From positions 4,526,001-4,590,000 of the forward strand of contig NZ_CP107819.1 in assembly GCF_036346295.1 (NCBI RefSeq): DNA of 64,000 nucleotides, read 5' to 3'. The DNA is from Streptomyces sp. NBC_00536. Its GTDB lineage: Bacteria; Actinomycetota; Actinomycetes; Streptomycetales; Streptomycetaceae. How positions within the stretch are numbered: position 1 is the first letter of the stretch; every line of letters starts with the position of its first letter. The notes under the pieces are model-generated. The model was not told the origin of the DNA and did not search any database. It saw only the letters and a program-made list of their open reading frames with translations. The translations under genes and the position numbers were made by a program. This document shows, piece by piece, positions 18,238-25,749 of this stretch.

Positions 18238-18846
18238 ATGACTGACGTGTTCATCAAGATCTGCGGGCTGCGGACCGCGGCGGACGTCGACGTGGCCGTG
18301 GCCGCGGGGGCCGACGCCATCGGGTTCGTCTTCGCCGCGGGCAGCCCGCGTACGGTCGACACCGCGTCCGCTCGCGAGCTGGCGGCCCGGGTCCCGGCGG
18401 GGGTGCTCACGGTCGGGGTGTTCCGGGGGCAGCCGGTGGACGAGGTGCGCCGGCTGGCAGAGGAGAGCGGTGTGCGGGGCGTGCAGCTGCACGGGGAGGA
18501 GGGGCCTGGGGACTTCGCGGCGCTGCGCGCCGAGGGCCGGACCCTGCTGCGGGCCACCGCCGAGCGCGTGGAGCGGTGCGGGGAGTACGGGGAGGACCTG
18601 CTCCTGCTCGACGCCCCCGACCCGGGCTCCGGCAAGCCCTGGAACTGGGGATCGGACGAGTTCACCGCCCCCGAGGGGCACTGGCTGCTGGCGGGCGGGC
18701 TGACGCCGGGCACCGTGCGGGAAGCGGTACGGGCCACGGGGGCGTGGGGCGTCGACGTGTCCAGCGGGGTGGAGAGCGCGCGCGGGGTCAAGTCCCCCGA
18801 GCTGATCCGGGCGTTCATCGAGGCGGCCCGGAGCAGCCACCGCTAG
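18238..18846 (+). CDS. trpF: Phosphoribosylanthranilate isomerase
   Basis: A 202-residue TIM-barrel isomerase of tryptophan synthesis. The catalytic base Cys9 (KICGLRT) and acid Asp125 (LLLLDAPD) are present, as are VQLHGEE, LAGGLTPG and the phosphate-binding VDVSSGVES. It stands alone: no other trp gene is near. This is notable because Streptomyces normally lack trpF and use the bifunctional PriA for this step. The start ATG has no clear ribosome site; a TTG lies at 18226. Confidence 0.88.
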   Translation: MTDVFIKICGLRTAADVDVAVAAGADAIGFVFAAGSPRTVDTASARELAARVPAGVLTVGVFRGQPVDEVRRLAEESGVRGVQLHGEEGPGDFAALRAEGRTLLRATAERVERCGEYGEDLLLLDAPDPGSGKPWNWGSDEFTAPEGHWLLAGGLTPGTVREAVRATGAWGVDVSSGVESARGVKSPELIRAFIEAARSSHR

Positions 18847-18930
18847 TCGCGTAGTCGCACATCGTGTTGGTGTGATTACTCTGAGCGAGAACTTGGGTGT
18901 GGGGCGGCGCCGGGCGGGCAGACCGGAACC

Positions 18931-19674
18931 ATGGTCTCGGACATGCTCGAACGACTGTGGCGGCTGACCCGCCACCTCGCCCCGAGGGAGGGCGGCGGCG
19001 GGGGGCTGTTCATGCCGCGCCCGCGCCGCACTCCCGTCTTCACCGCCGACTTCACCTCTCCCGCCCAGTGGATCGCGGGCCGCTCGTGGGCCTATCCCGA
19101 CGGCGGCCCGGTCAATCCGGGCGACAACAAGCTGGACCACCTCGTCGAAGACCCCGCGTACAGCCGGGGCGGGGTCTTCCGGGCCACCCTGCGCCCCGAC
19201 GGCGACTGGGACAGCGGGCTGCTCACCACCGAGGGCAGCGACGAGGGCTTCATGGTGCGCACCGGCGATGTGCTGGAGGCCCGGGTGAAGCTGCCCGTGG
19301 GGCGGGGCGCCTGGCCCGCGATCTGGACCTGGCGGGACGGCGGCCAGGAGATCGACGTCTTCGAGTACCACCCCGACAACCCGGACCTGCTGGAGCTGTC
19401 GAACCACGTCCGCGAGGCGCACCGCTACCACCGCGACCCGGTGATCCGGCCTGGGGAGTGGGTCGACCTCAAGGTCGAATTCGGCAAGTCCTCGGTCATC
19501 TGGTGGGTCAACGGCGCCCGGGTCTTCAGCGACGGCCGGGGCGTGGGCCGCTCCTGGCACGCCTACCTCGTCGTCAACCTCTCGGTCTCGGCGGGCCGCT
19601 ACCACCCGGCCCCGGAGCCGGGGGTCACTGAGCTGTCGTATGAGGTGACGGGGCTGCGGGTGTACCGGAGCTAG
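18931..19674 (+). CDS. GH16-like glycoside hydrolase, apparently not secreted
   Basis: A 248-residue concanavalin-like jelly-roll protein. The GH16 catalytic signature is complete: EIDVFE with Glu140, Asp142 and Glu145. Trp and Tyr residues around it (WPAIWTWRDGG, FEYH) fit a glucan cleft. Most GH16 enzymes are exported, but no signal peptide is visible here; the N-terminus (MVSDMLERLWRLTRHL) is an amphipathic basic helix. Either the substrate is intracellular or export is non-classical. Alternative starts are 18943 and 19012. It lies 84 bases after trpF and is convergent with the ECF41 sigma gene. Confidence 0.75.
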   Translation: MVSDMLERLWRLTRHLAPREGGGGGLFMPRPRRTPVFTADFTSPAQWIAGRSWAYPDGGPVNPGDNKLDHLVEDPAYSRGGVFRATLRPDGDWDSGLLTTEGSDEGFMVRTGDVLEARVKLPVGRGAWPAIWTWRDGGQEIDVFEYHPDNPDLLELSNHVREAHRYHRDPVIRPGEWVDLKVEFGKSSVIWWVNGARVFSDGRGVGRSWHAYLVVNLSVSAGRYHPAPEPGVTELSYEVTGLRVYRS

Positions 19675-19687
19675 GCCTGGGCCTGGG

Positions 19688-20629
19688 TCAGGCGTGCCGG
19701 GTGCCGTCGGTGATGGCGTGGAGCTTGTCGGGGTTGGCCACGTTGTGGATGGTCGAGATGCGGCCTTCCTGGTCGAAGTCGAAGGTCAGCGTGGCGATCA
19801 CGCGGTCCGGGCCGCGGAAGACCACGCCCGGGCCGCCGTTGACCGAGGTGAGTTCCGCGCGCATCTGCCCGGGCTCGATGCCCTGGTAGGTCACCGTGCC
19901 GAGCGCGGCGAACCAGCGGGCCACGGTCTCCAGGCCGATGACCGGCTTGAGGGCCTGGCGGACCTTGCCGCCGCCGTCGGTCCACAGCGTCACGTCCGGG
20001 GAGAGCAGCTCCATGAGCGTGTTGATGTCGCCTCCCGTCGCCGCCGCGAAGAACCGCTCGGTGACATCGCGTTGGCGGGCGCGGTCCGCGGTGAAGCGGG
20101 GCCTGCGGGCCTGGACGTGCTCGCGGGCGCGGTGGGCGGCCTGCCGGACGGCCGCCTCCGAGCGTTCCATCGCGTCCGCTATCTCCGCGTAGCTGAAGGC
20201 GAAGGCCTCCTTCAGGACGAAGACCGCGCGCTCCAGGGGGCTCAGGGTCTCCAGGACGACCAGCAGGGCCGTGGAGACCGAGTCGGCCATGGCGACGCCG
20301 TCGGCGGTGTCCGGGCCGGTGAGGATCGGCTCGGGGAGCCAGGGGCCGACGTAGGTCTCGCGCTGGTGGCGGGTCGAACGCAGCCGTTCCATCGCCAGGT
20401 TGGAGACGATCCGGGTCAGGTAGGCCTTGGGGTCGGCGACCTGGGACCGGTCGGCCGACGACCACTTGAGCCAGGCGTCCTGGACCGCGTCCTCGGCGTC
20501 GGCGGCGGAGCCGAGGAGGCGGTAGGCGACGGAGAAGAGCAGGGTCCGGTACTCCTGGAAGGCGAGCTGGTCGGGACCGGTCTGCTCCGGACCGGTCGAC
20601 TGCGGGCCGGTCTGCTGCGGCTGGGTCAT
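19688..20629 (-). CDS. ECF41 (SigJ-type) RNA polymerase sigma factor
   Basis: A 313-residue sigma factor with regions 2 (AYRLLGSAADAEDAVQDAWLKW) and 4 (LSPLERAVFVLKEAFAFSYAEIADAM) followed by a ~110-residue SnoaL-like C-terminal extension. That extension, with its LWTDGGGKVRQAL and NPDKL segments, is the mark of the ECF41 group and acts as a built-in regulator in place of an anti-sigma factor. The ATG overlaps the stop of the upstream oxidoreductase as ATGA, so translation is coupled. ECF41 factors usually control only their partner oxidoreductase, carboxymuconolactone decarboxylase or epimerase gene. Confidence 0.93.
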   Translation of the reverse strand: MTQPQQTGPQSTGPEQTGPDQLAFQEYRTLLFSVAYRLLGSAADAEDAVQDAWLKWSSADRSQVADPKAYLTRIVSNLAMERLRSTRHQRETYVGPWLPEPILTGPDTADGVAMADSVSTALLVVLETLSPLERAVFVLKEAFAFSYAEIADAMERSEAAVRQAAHRAREHVQARRPRFTADRARQRDVTERFFAAATGGDINTLMELLSPDVTLWTDGGGKVRQALKPVIGLETVARWFAALGTVTYQGIEPGQMRAELTSVNGGPGVVFRGPDRVIATLTFDFDQEGRISTIHNVANPDKLHAITDGTRHA

Positions 20630-21843
20630 TTGGCGCTCCGAATCTTCGTGTAGCGGCCGCCGTGCGGCCAGAACGCGCCCGAGGCGGGCATCTTCTTCAT
20701 GCGGGCGAAGGTCGGCCACGGCGCGGCGCTGACCGTCTCCTTGTACTTCGCCGCCCGCTTGCCGGTCAGCACGATCCGGCGCGGGCTGTCGTCGGGGCGG
20801 GTGAACTGCACGACGGCGTCGCCCCGGCCCAGGCTGACGGGCGTGTGGTAGTAGCCGAAGCGGAAGGGCTTGGGCTCCTTCCCGGCCAGTACCCGCAGGA
20901 TCGAGAGGGCCGCGTGCACACCGGTGGGCATGCCGCCCTGGCAGGTCCCGTGCATCACGCCGTAGCCCTGGCGGATCGCCGCCGCGTCGCCCACGGCGTA
21001 GACCTCGGGGTGGGAGACCGAGCGCAGCGCGCTGTCGGTGACCACCCGGCCGCGCTCGTCGACGGTCAGGCCCGCGGCGGTGGCCAGCGGGGAGACGCGG
21101 GTGCCGCTGGTCCACAGCACCGCGTCCGCCGGAATGCCGGTGCCGTCCGCGAGTTCGACGCTGTCCGGCAGCACCTTGACCACCTCGACGCCGGCGAGCA
21201 CCCGCACGCCGAGCCGGGCGAGCGCCGCGTCCAGGTGGGCCTTGGCCTTCGGGTGCATGCCCGCGCCCGGCTCCTGCCGCCCCAGCAGCACCACCTGGAG
21301 TTCCGGGTGCCGCTCGGCGATCTCCGCGGCGGCTTCGATGCCGGTGAGGCCGCTGCCGCCGACCACGACGGTCCCGCCGTCGAGCCGGGTCAGCCGGGTC
21401 AGCCGGTCGGCGAGGAGGGCCGCGTCCTGCGGGCTGTTGAAGGTGTAGGCGTGGTCGTCGACGCCGGGGACGGTGACGGTGTCCGCGATGCTGCCCAGGC
21501 CGTAGACCAGGGTGTCGTAGCGCAGCACCCGGTCGTCGTCGATCCGTACGGTCTTCGCGTCGGCGTCCACGGCGGTGACCCAGCCGCGGACGAAGGCGGC
21601 GCCGGTGCCGTCGAGCAGCTCCGGGATGTTCATCTCGGCCGTCTCCTGGCCGGTCGCGGTCATGTGCAGCCGGAGCCGCTCGGTGAAGGTGTCGTACGGG
21701 TTGACCAGCGTCACGCGCAGGTTCCCGCGCTTCCTGGTGCGGGCCGCGAGCTGGATCGCCGTGGAGAGCCCGGCGTAACCGGCGCCCAGGACCAGAACCT
21801 CGTGGACCGGAACCTCGTGCCGCTGCGCTGTCGTCGTGTCCAT
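20626..21843 (-). CDS. FAD-dependent pyridine-nucleotide oxidoreductase, ECF41 partner (COE protein)
   Basis: A 405-residue flavoprotein of the NADH-dehydrogenase-like family. FAD binding is shown by GAGYAGLSTA near residue 20 and VYAVGDAAAI near 300; NAD(P)H binding by VVGGSGLTGIEAA near 170. No C-terminal membrane helix is evident. It precedes and overlaps the ECF41 sigma gene by four bases. Such oxidoreductases are the usual target of ECF41 factors, though their substrates are unknown. AAAGAGG lies upstream of the ATG, and a promoter that fits ECF41 lies at 21896-21923. Confidence 0.9.
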   Translation of the reverse strand: MDTTTAQRHEVPVHEVLVLGAGYAGLSTAIQLAARTRKRGNLRVTLVNPYDTFTERLRLHMTATGQETAEMNIPELLDGTGAAFVRGWVTAVDADAKTVRIDDDRVLRYDTLVYGLGSIADTVTVPGVDDHAYTFNSPQDAALLADRLTRLTRLDGGTVVVGGSGLTGIEAAAEIAERHPELQVVLLGRQEPGAGMHPKAKAHLDAALARLGVRVLAGVEVVKVLPDSVELADGTGIPADAVLWTSGTRVSPLATAAGLTVDERGRVVTDSALRSVSHPEVYAVGDAAAIRQGYGVMHGTCQGGMPTGVHAALSILRVLAGKEPKPFRFGYYHTPVSLGRGDAVVQFTRPDDSPRRIVLTGKRAAKYKETVSAAPWPTFARMKKMPASGAFWPHGGRYTKIRSAK

Positions 21844-21895
21844 CGCTGCGCTGCCTCTTTCGTGTCGGTCGTTCCCGCCGTGCGTACGACCACCA

Positions 21896-21923
21896 GACGC
21901 AAGCTGCCCTTCCGTTCGTGACA
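21896..21923 (-). promoter_or_regulatory. Candidate ECF41-dependent promoter
   Basis: Read on the minus strand, TGTCACG is followed after 17 bases by CGTC. The published ECF41 promoter has TGTCACA at -35 and CGTC at -10 with a similar gap. It lies 53 bases upstream of the oxidoreductase start, the right place for control of the operon by its own sigma factor. Confidence 0.75.
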
Positions 21924-22178
21924 TGGAGGCGATGTGACCCGCGTCACCGCGACGCGGCATTCAATCATGATCGAACTGGTAGCCGGAAGGCGGGCTGATG
22001 GGCGCGGGCCCGCCAGGGCGGGTTCCAGGCCGACCGGGCCGCCGGTCCCGGGTGGGGCCGGGAGTGGGAGCGGGGTCCTCGTGCCCGTGGGCGATGCGCC
22101 GTACCGGGGCCGGTTCCTAGCCTCGGGGCATGCGACCGGGCGAAGCGGCCGGGCGTACGCGACCAGCCAAGGAGACCC

Positions 22179-23750
22179 ATGCCCACCCTCAGCCCCGCCG
22201 CGCGCCTCGCATCCGCCGTGGGCCTCGCCCTCACCGCCTGCCTGACCGCCTCCCCCGCCCCGGCCGCGGCCGCCGGGGCGGGGGCCGCTGCCGAGGACGG
22301 GGCCGGGCTCGACCGGTATTACGGGCAGCGCCTCGGCTGGGGCACCTGCGCCGAGGGCCCCGCCGACGCCGCGGGCCGCGATCTCGACAAGGCTGGCGTG
22401 CAGTGCGCGGACGTGACCGTACCGCTGGACTACGCCGCCCCCCGGGGCCGGACGATCACCGTTGCGGTGTCCCGGCTCAAGGCCACCGACACCCGTCACC
22501 GCATCGGTTCGATCCTGCTGAACAACGGCGGCCCGGGCGGTCCCTCGGTCCCGTCACCGCCGGTCGTCCGCACGGCGATGAAGGAGGTCGGCGCGCGCTA
22601 CGACATCGTCGGTTTCGACCCGCGCTTCGTCGGCCGCAGCACTCCGCTGGACTGCGGCTGGACCGTCGGCACGTCCTGGTTCTCGGCCGGGGCCAGCCGG
22701 ACGGCCTTCGACCGTCAGGTCGCGCTGCAGAAGGGCCTGGCCGACAAGTGCCGCGCCGCCGACCCCTCGGTGCTGCCGCACATCAGCACCCGCAACACGG
22801 CCCGGGACATGGACGTCATCCGCGGCGCGCTCGGCGAGCGGAAGATCTCCTACCTCGGCTACTCGTACGGGACTTACCTCGGCACGGTCTACACCCAGAT
22901 GTTCCCCGGCCGCTACGACCGGATGGTGCTCGACGGAGCCATCGCCCCGGACGACTTCGGCCCGCGGCTGCTGAAGGGCTCCGAGCGCGAGAACGAGAAG
23001 GCCCTCGCGGACTGGGCCGCCTGGGCGGCGGAGCGCCACGACACCTACGGCCTCGGGCGCACCCGCGCCGAGGTGCTCGCCACCGTCGGCCGTGTGGTCG
23101 CGGCCGCCGCGCGCGAGCCGCTGACCGTCGGCATCGGCGCCGACACCTTCCGGATCGACGACAGCCAGGTGCCGGTGCTCCTCTTCAGCGCCATCGGGGA
23201 CGACAGGGACCCCACGCGGGCCTTCCTCGGCGAGCAGATGTCCGTACTGGACAAGGCCGCCCGGGGCGCGGCGCCGACCTCGCTGTCGCCCGACTTCGCC
23301 GCGACGCTCCGCTACCTGCTGCACGGCGATGCCCAGCCCTCGGGCGTGCAGGCCGCGGTCATCTGCGGGGACGTGGCCGCACCGCGCCACCCCGAGGTCT
23401 ACTGGCGGGACATCGAGCGCAGCCGGACCGCGCACCCGCTGTTCGGCCCGCTGACCCACAACATCGGGCCGTGCGCCTTCTGGGACCGGCCGCGCGAAGA
23501 GCCCACGCAGGTGCGGCGCGATGCCCCTGTGCTGATCGTCGCCGCCACGGGTGATCCGCGCACCACGTACAGGGGCAGTGCCGAGCTGCGCCGCATGCTG
23601 CCGAGTTCCCGGATGGTCACCCTTGAGGGCGCCAACCGGCACGCCCTCTTCGGGCGCTACGGCAACGACTGCGTGGACGACCGGGTCAACGCGTACCTGG
23701 CCTCCGGAGAACTGCCGTCGAAGGACCAGACCTGCGTCAAGCGGCCCTAG
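22179..23750 (+). CDS. Secreted alpha/beta-hydrolase, tripeptidyl aminopeptidase (TAP) type
   Basis: A 523-residue exported hydrolase. A signal peptide (about 1-33, ending in an Ala-rich stretch) is followed by the oxyanion loop NNGGPGG near residue 115, the nucleophile Ser229 in GYSYGT, and a C-terminal TAP-like domain. Within that domain, TGDPRTTY supplies the acid and ANRHALFG the His, with two Cys residues likely in disulfides. Streptomyces proteins of this family cut N-terminal tripeptides or act as proline iminopeptidase-like enzymes outside the cell. AAGGAGA lies four bases before the ATG. Its stop overlaps the stop of the converging DUF397 gene. Confidence 0.88.
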   Translation: MPTLSPAARLASAVGLALTACLTASPAPAAAAGAGAAAEDGAGLDRYYGQRLGWGTCAEGPADAAGRDLDKAGVQCADVTVPLDYAAPRGRTITVAVSRLKATDTRHRIGSILLNNGGPGGPSVPSPPVVRTAMKEVGARYDIVGFDPRFVGRSTPLDCGWTVGTSWFSAGASRTAFDRQVALQKGLADKCRAADPSVLPHISTRNTARDMDVIRGALGERKISYLGYSYGTYLGTVYTQMFPGRYDRMVLDGAIAPDDFGPRLLKGSERENEKALADWAAWAAERHDTYGLGRTRAEVLATVGRVVAAAAREPLTVGIGADTFRIDDSQVPVLLFSAIGDDRDPTRAFLGEQMSVLDKAARGAAPTSLSPDFAATLRYLLHGDAQPSGVQAAVICGDVAAPRHPEVYWRDIERSRTAHPLFGPLTHNIGPCAFWDRPREEPTQVRRDAPVLIVAATGDPRTTYRGSAELRRMLPSSRMVTLEGANRHALFGRYGNDCVDDRVNAYLASGELPSKDQTCVKRP

Positions 23751-24007
23751 AGGGTGGTGACGAAGGCCGACCACGCGGGGGTGGCGAAGGCCAGGTGGGG
23801 GCCGTCGGGACGCTTCGAGTCCCGGACGGGGACGATGTCGGGGTGGCCGTGGTCTTCGGCTACCTCGACGCACTCGCCACCGTTGCCGCCGCTGTACGTG
23901 GACTTCCGCCAGGTGGCCATCTCCAGGCAGTCGCCGCCGTCACCGCCGCTGTAGCTGGACTTGTGCCACCGGGCCGTCGAGAGGTCGTACTCACGTGTGC
24001 TGGTCAT
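23747..24007 (-). CDS. DUF397 protein with tandem motif
   Basis: An 86-residue protein with two copies of the DUF397 core: WHKSSYSGGDGGDCLEMA followed by WRKSTYSGGNGGECVEVAE, then VRDSKRPDGPHLAF and AWSAFV. DUF397 proteins are partners of WhiJ/AbaA-type HTH regulators in Streptomyces and can counteract them. Its start lies 17 bases inside the end of the HTH gene, so the two are co-translated. The doubling of the motif is common in this family. Confidence 0.93.
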   Translation of the reverse strand: MTSTREYDLSTARWHKSSYSGGDGGDCLEMATWRKSTYSGGNGGECVEVAEDHGHPDIVPVRDSKRPDGPHLAFATPAWSAFVTTL

Positions 24008-24827
24008 TCTCGAAATCCTCCGCCACCGATTCGATCATGGCCAGTGATTCGCGCGGCGACAGCGCATTGGCCGTGAGGAGATCGTAGGTCAGCCTGTGTT
24101 TGGCGACCGTTGCCGGGTCGTCGAACAGCTGCCCCGTTCCCATGCCTTGGATGTAGGCCAGTGGGGGTGCACCGTCGAAAGTCATCAACTTGAGGGAGCC
24201 CAACAGGCCTGCGTGCAGGCCCGCACTGAACGGGAGCACCTGCACGATGATCCGGCGCGACCGGATCAGCGACGCGATGTGTCGTAGGTTCTCGGCGAGC
24301 ACGGCTGTGTGCTCGCCCGCCCGGCGAAGGATCGCCTCGTCGAGCACGCACCACATCAGCGGGGTTGTTGGGTCATCGAGCAGCGCGGCACGGTCCAGCC
24401 GATTCTTGACCAGCTCGTCGATGACGTCCTCGGTCGCTGTCGGCTGGTAGGCGCGGCAGATGGCGCGGGCGTACGCCTCCGTCTGCAACAGCCCCGGGAT
24501 GATCAGCGGCGCGTACTCCCGGATGCCCGTCGCCAGCGCTTCGGCCTCGGCCGCCTCGGCGAAGTGATCGGGGTACTTCGACTTCGCCGCCGCCTCGCAG
24601 TTGCGGGCGAAGAAGCCGTCCGTCTTGAGGATTTCATCGATCCGGCGCGCGATGTCGAGGTGCATGCGCCGCGTACCGGCTTCGAGCTGGCCGATGAACG
24701 AGCCGCTGACGAAGAGGGGTTCGCCGAGTTCGGCCTGGGTGAGGCCCGCGCGTTCGCGGGCCACGCGGAGTTCCGCGCCGAGCAGGGCGCGGGGTGAGGT
24801 GGAGGGGTCCAGGGGCTTAGGTGGCAT
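23991..24827 (-). CDS. XRE/HTH regulator with DUF5753 domain (WhiJ type)
   Basis: A 278-residue regulator. Residues 15-70 form an XRE helix-turn-helix (LRVARERAGLTQAELGEPLFVSGSFIGQLEAGTRR); residues 85-265 are a DUF5753 ligand/partner domain, which starts at the IREYAPLIIPGLLQTEAYARAI stretch. Such proteins pair with DUF397 proteins and influence sporulation and antibiotic production in Streptomyces, but each genome has dozens, so the target is unknown. It overlaps the DUF397 gene by 17 bases and is divergent from the two unknown genes at 24942-25699. Confidence 0.92.
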   Translation of the reverse strand: MPPKPLDPSTSPRALLGAELRVARERAGLTQAELGEPLFVSGSFIGQLEAGTRRMHLDIARRIDEILKTDGFFARNCEAAAKSKYPDHFAEAAEAEALATGIREYAPLIIPGLLQTEAYARAICRAYQPTATEDVIDELVKNRLDRAALLDDPTTPLMWCVLDEAILRRAGEHTAVLAENLRHIASLIRSRRIIVQVLPFSAGLHAGLLGSLKLMTFDGAPPLAYIQGMGTGQLFDDPATVAKHRLTYDLLTANALSPRESLAMIESVAEDFENDQHT

Positions 24828-24941
24828 GCCAACTCCTTGGTCAACACGTCCCGTTGTTGCGGGGTTCGCATTGAAAGGCTACCGAGCCGGTCGCCACTCT
24901 GTGTGCGGAAGTTGATTACTCAGAGCGAAAGGTGACATGTC

Positions 24942-25160
24942 ATGGTGATGACCCCGAAGGAGCGGCGCCGGGCGGCGGAGGAGGCCGTCGGCCAGCTCAA
25001 GGAGGCGCTGGACGGCGTCGGGGTGGTGTTCCCGTCCCTCGGGGTGGACGTGGTGTCGGCGGCCGGGACGTACGGGCTCCCGCTGGTCGATCTCGGCCGG
25101 TGCAACCTGGACACGGCGATGCGGCTGGCGGCCGTGCTCCACGAGCGGGCCCACCCGTGA
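24942..25160 (+). CDS. Unknown 72-residue protein
   Basis: I do not recognise this protein. It has a basic N-terminus (MVMTPKERRRAAEEAVGQL), a short central beta-like part, and ends LHERAHP. Codon bias is typical of the chromosome. The last seven codons and stop lie in a 26-base segment that is repeated exactly at the end of the next gene. Its TGA overlaps the GTG start of that gene as GTGA. It is divergent from the WhiJ-type regulator, suggesting one functional locus. Confidence 0.7.
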   Translation: MVMTPKERRRAAEEAVGQLKEALDGVGVVFPSLGVDVVSAAGTYGLPLVDLGRCNLDTAMRLAAVLHERAHP

Positions 25161-25700
25161 CCGGGGCGCCTGGGCCGGCGGGGGCGCAGCGGTTCACGCT
25201 GGTCCACTGTCCGGTGGACGACTTCCCGGGCTTCGACGACCCGAGGTACGACCCGATCAGGGCGGCGCCGCCGGAAGGGTGCGTGGTCGAGGACATCGGC
25301 GGGTACTTCGGGCTGCGCTGCGAGCGGCCGGGTGTGCGGCTCCTGGACGCCGTTGGCGAGACCTGCCGTGAGATCCGGGTCCGGTACGGGCTGCTGATGA
25401 CCGACCTCGGCATCGAGAAGCTCTGGGAGTGGTCGGCGGACGGTACGGACGGCTGGGGCGCGGAGATCGTGGGCCAACTGCTGCTGATGGCCGCCGAGCG
25501 GGGCCCGAAGCTCGGCTACAGCGTCGATGACCTGGTCCGGTTCCTGCGTACGGCTGCCGAATCCGAGAGTGGGAGTGCGGGCCTGGACGAACTCATCGCC
25601 CACTTCGAGGAGGTCAACGGCCCGGCCGACCCGCAGGACGTCGCGGCCAAGCGGGCCAGGCTCAGCGGCCCTCCGCTCCACGAGCGGGCCCACCCGTGAC
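25136..25700 (+). repeat. Exact 26-bp direct repeat flanking a gene
   Basis: The same 26 bases occur at 25136-25161 and 25675-25700. In each copy they encode the end of a protein, LHERAHP and stop, in the same frame. The copies are 539 bases apart, so deletion between them would remove the 180-residue gene and leave the 72-residue gene with an intact 3' end. Confidence 0.95.
25157..25699 (+). CDS. Unknown 180-residue protein
   Basis: I do not recognise a family. It is acidic, with no signal peptide or membrane segment, and seems to be one alpha/beta domain (about 10-115, including IGGYFGLRCERPG) plus a helical tail. The GTG at 25157 is chosen because it overlaps the upstream TGA (GTGA); an open frame further upstream overlaps the 72-residue gene and lacks coding bias. 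It ends with the same LHERAHP as the previous gene, from an exact 26-base repeat. Confidence 0.7.
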   Translation: MTGAPGPAGAQRFTLVHCPVDDFPGFDDPRYDPIRAAPPEGCVVEDIGGYFGLRCERPGVRLLDAVGETCREIRVRYGLLMTDLGIEKLWEWSADGTDGWGAEIVGQLLLMAAERGPKLGYSVDDLVRFLRTAAESESGSAGLDELIAHFEEVNGPADPQDVAAKRARLSGPPLHERAHP

Positions 25701-25749
25701 GGCCTACGCTGGAAGCTCGGGTTTGTTCTCGTGTGGCAGGAGTACGGCC

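Noticed and set aside
22130..23554. Alternative plus-strand frame over the secreted hydrolase gene
   Set aside because: It is an Arg/Pro-rich shadow; the frame starting at 22179 has the signal peptide, catalytic motifs and ribosome-binding site.
23805..23830. tRNA-like TTCGAGTCCC segment
   Set aside because: It lies inside the DUF397 coding sequence and there are no matching acceptor, D or anticodon arms around it.
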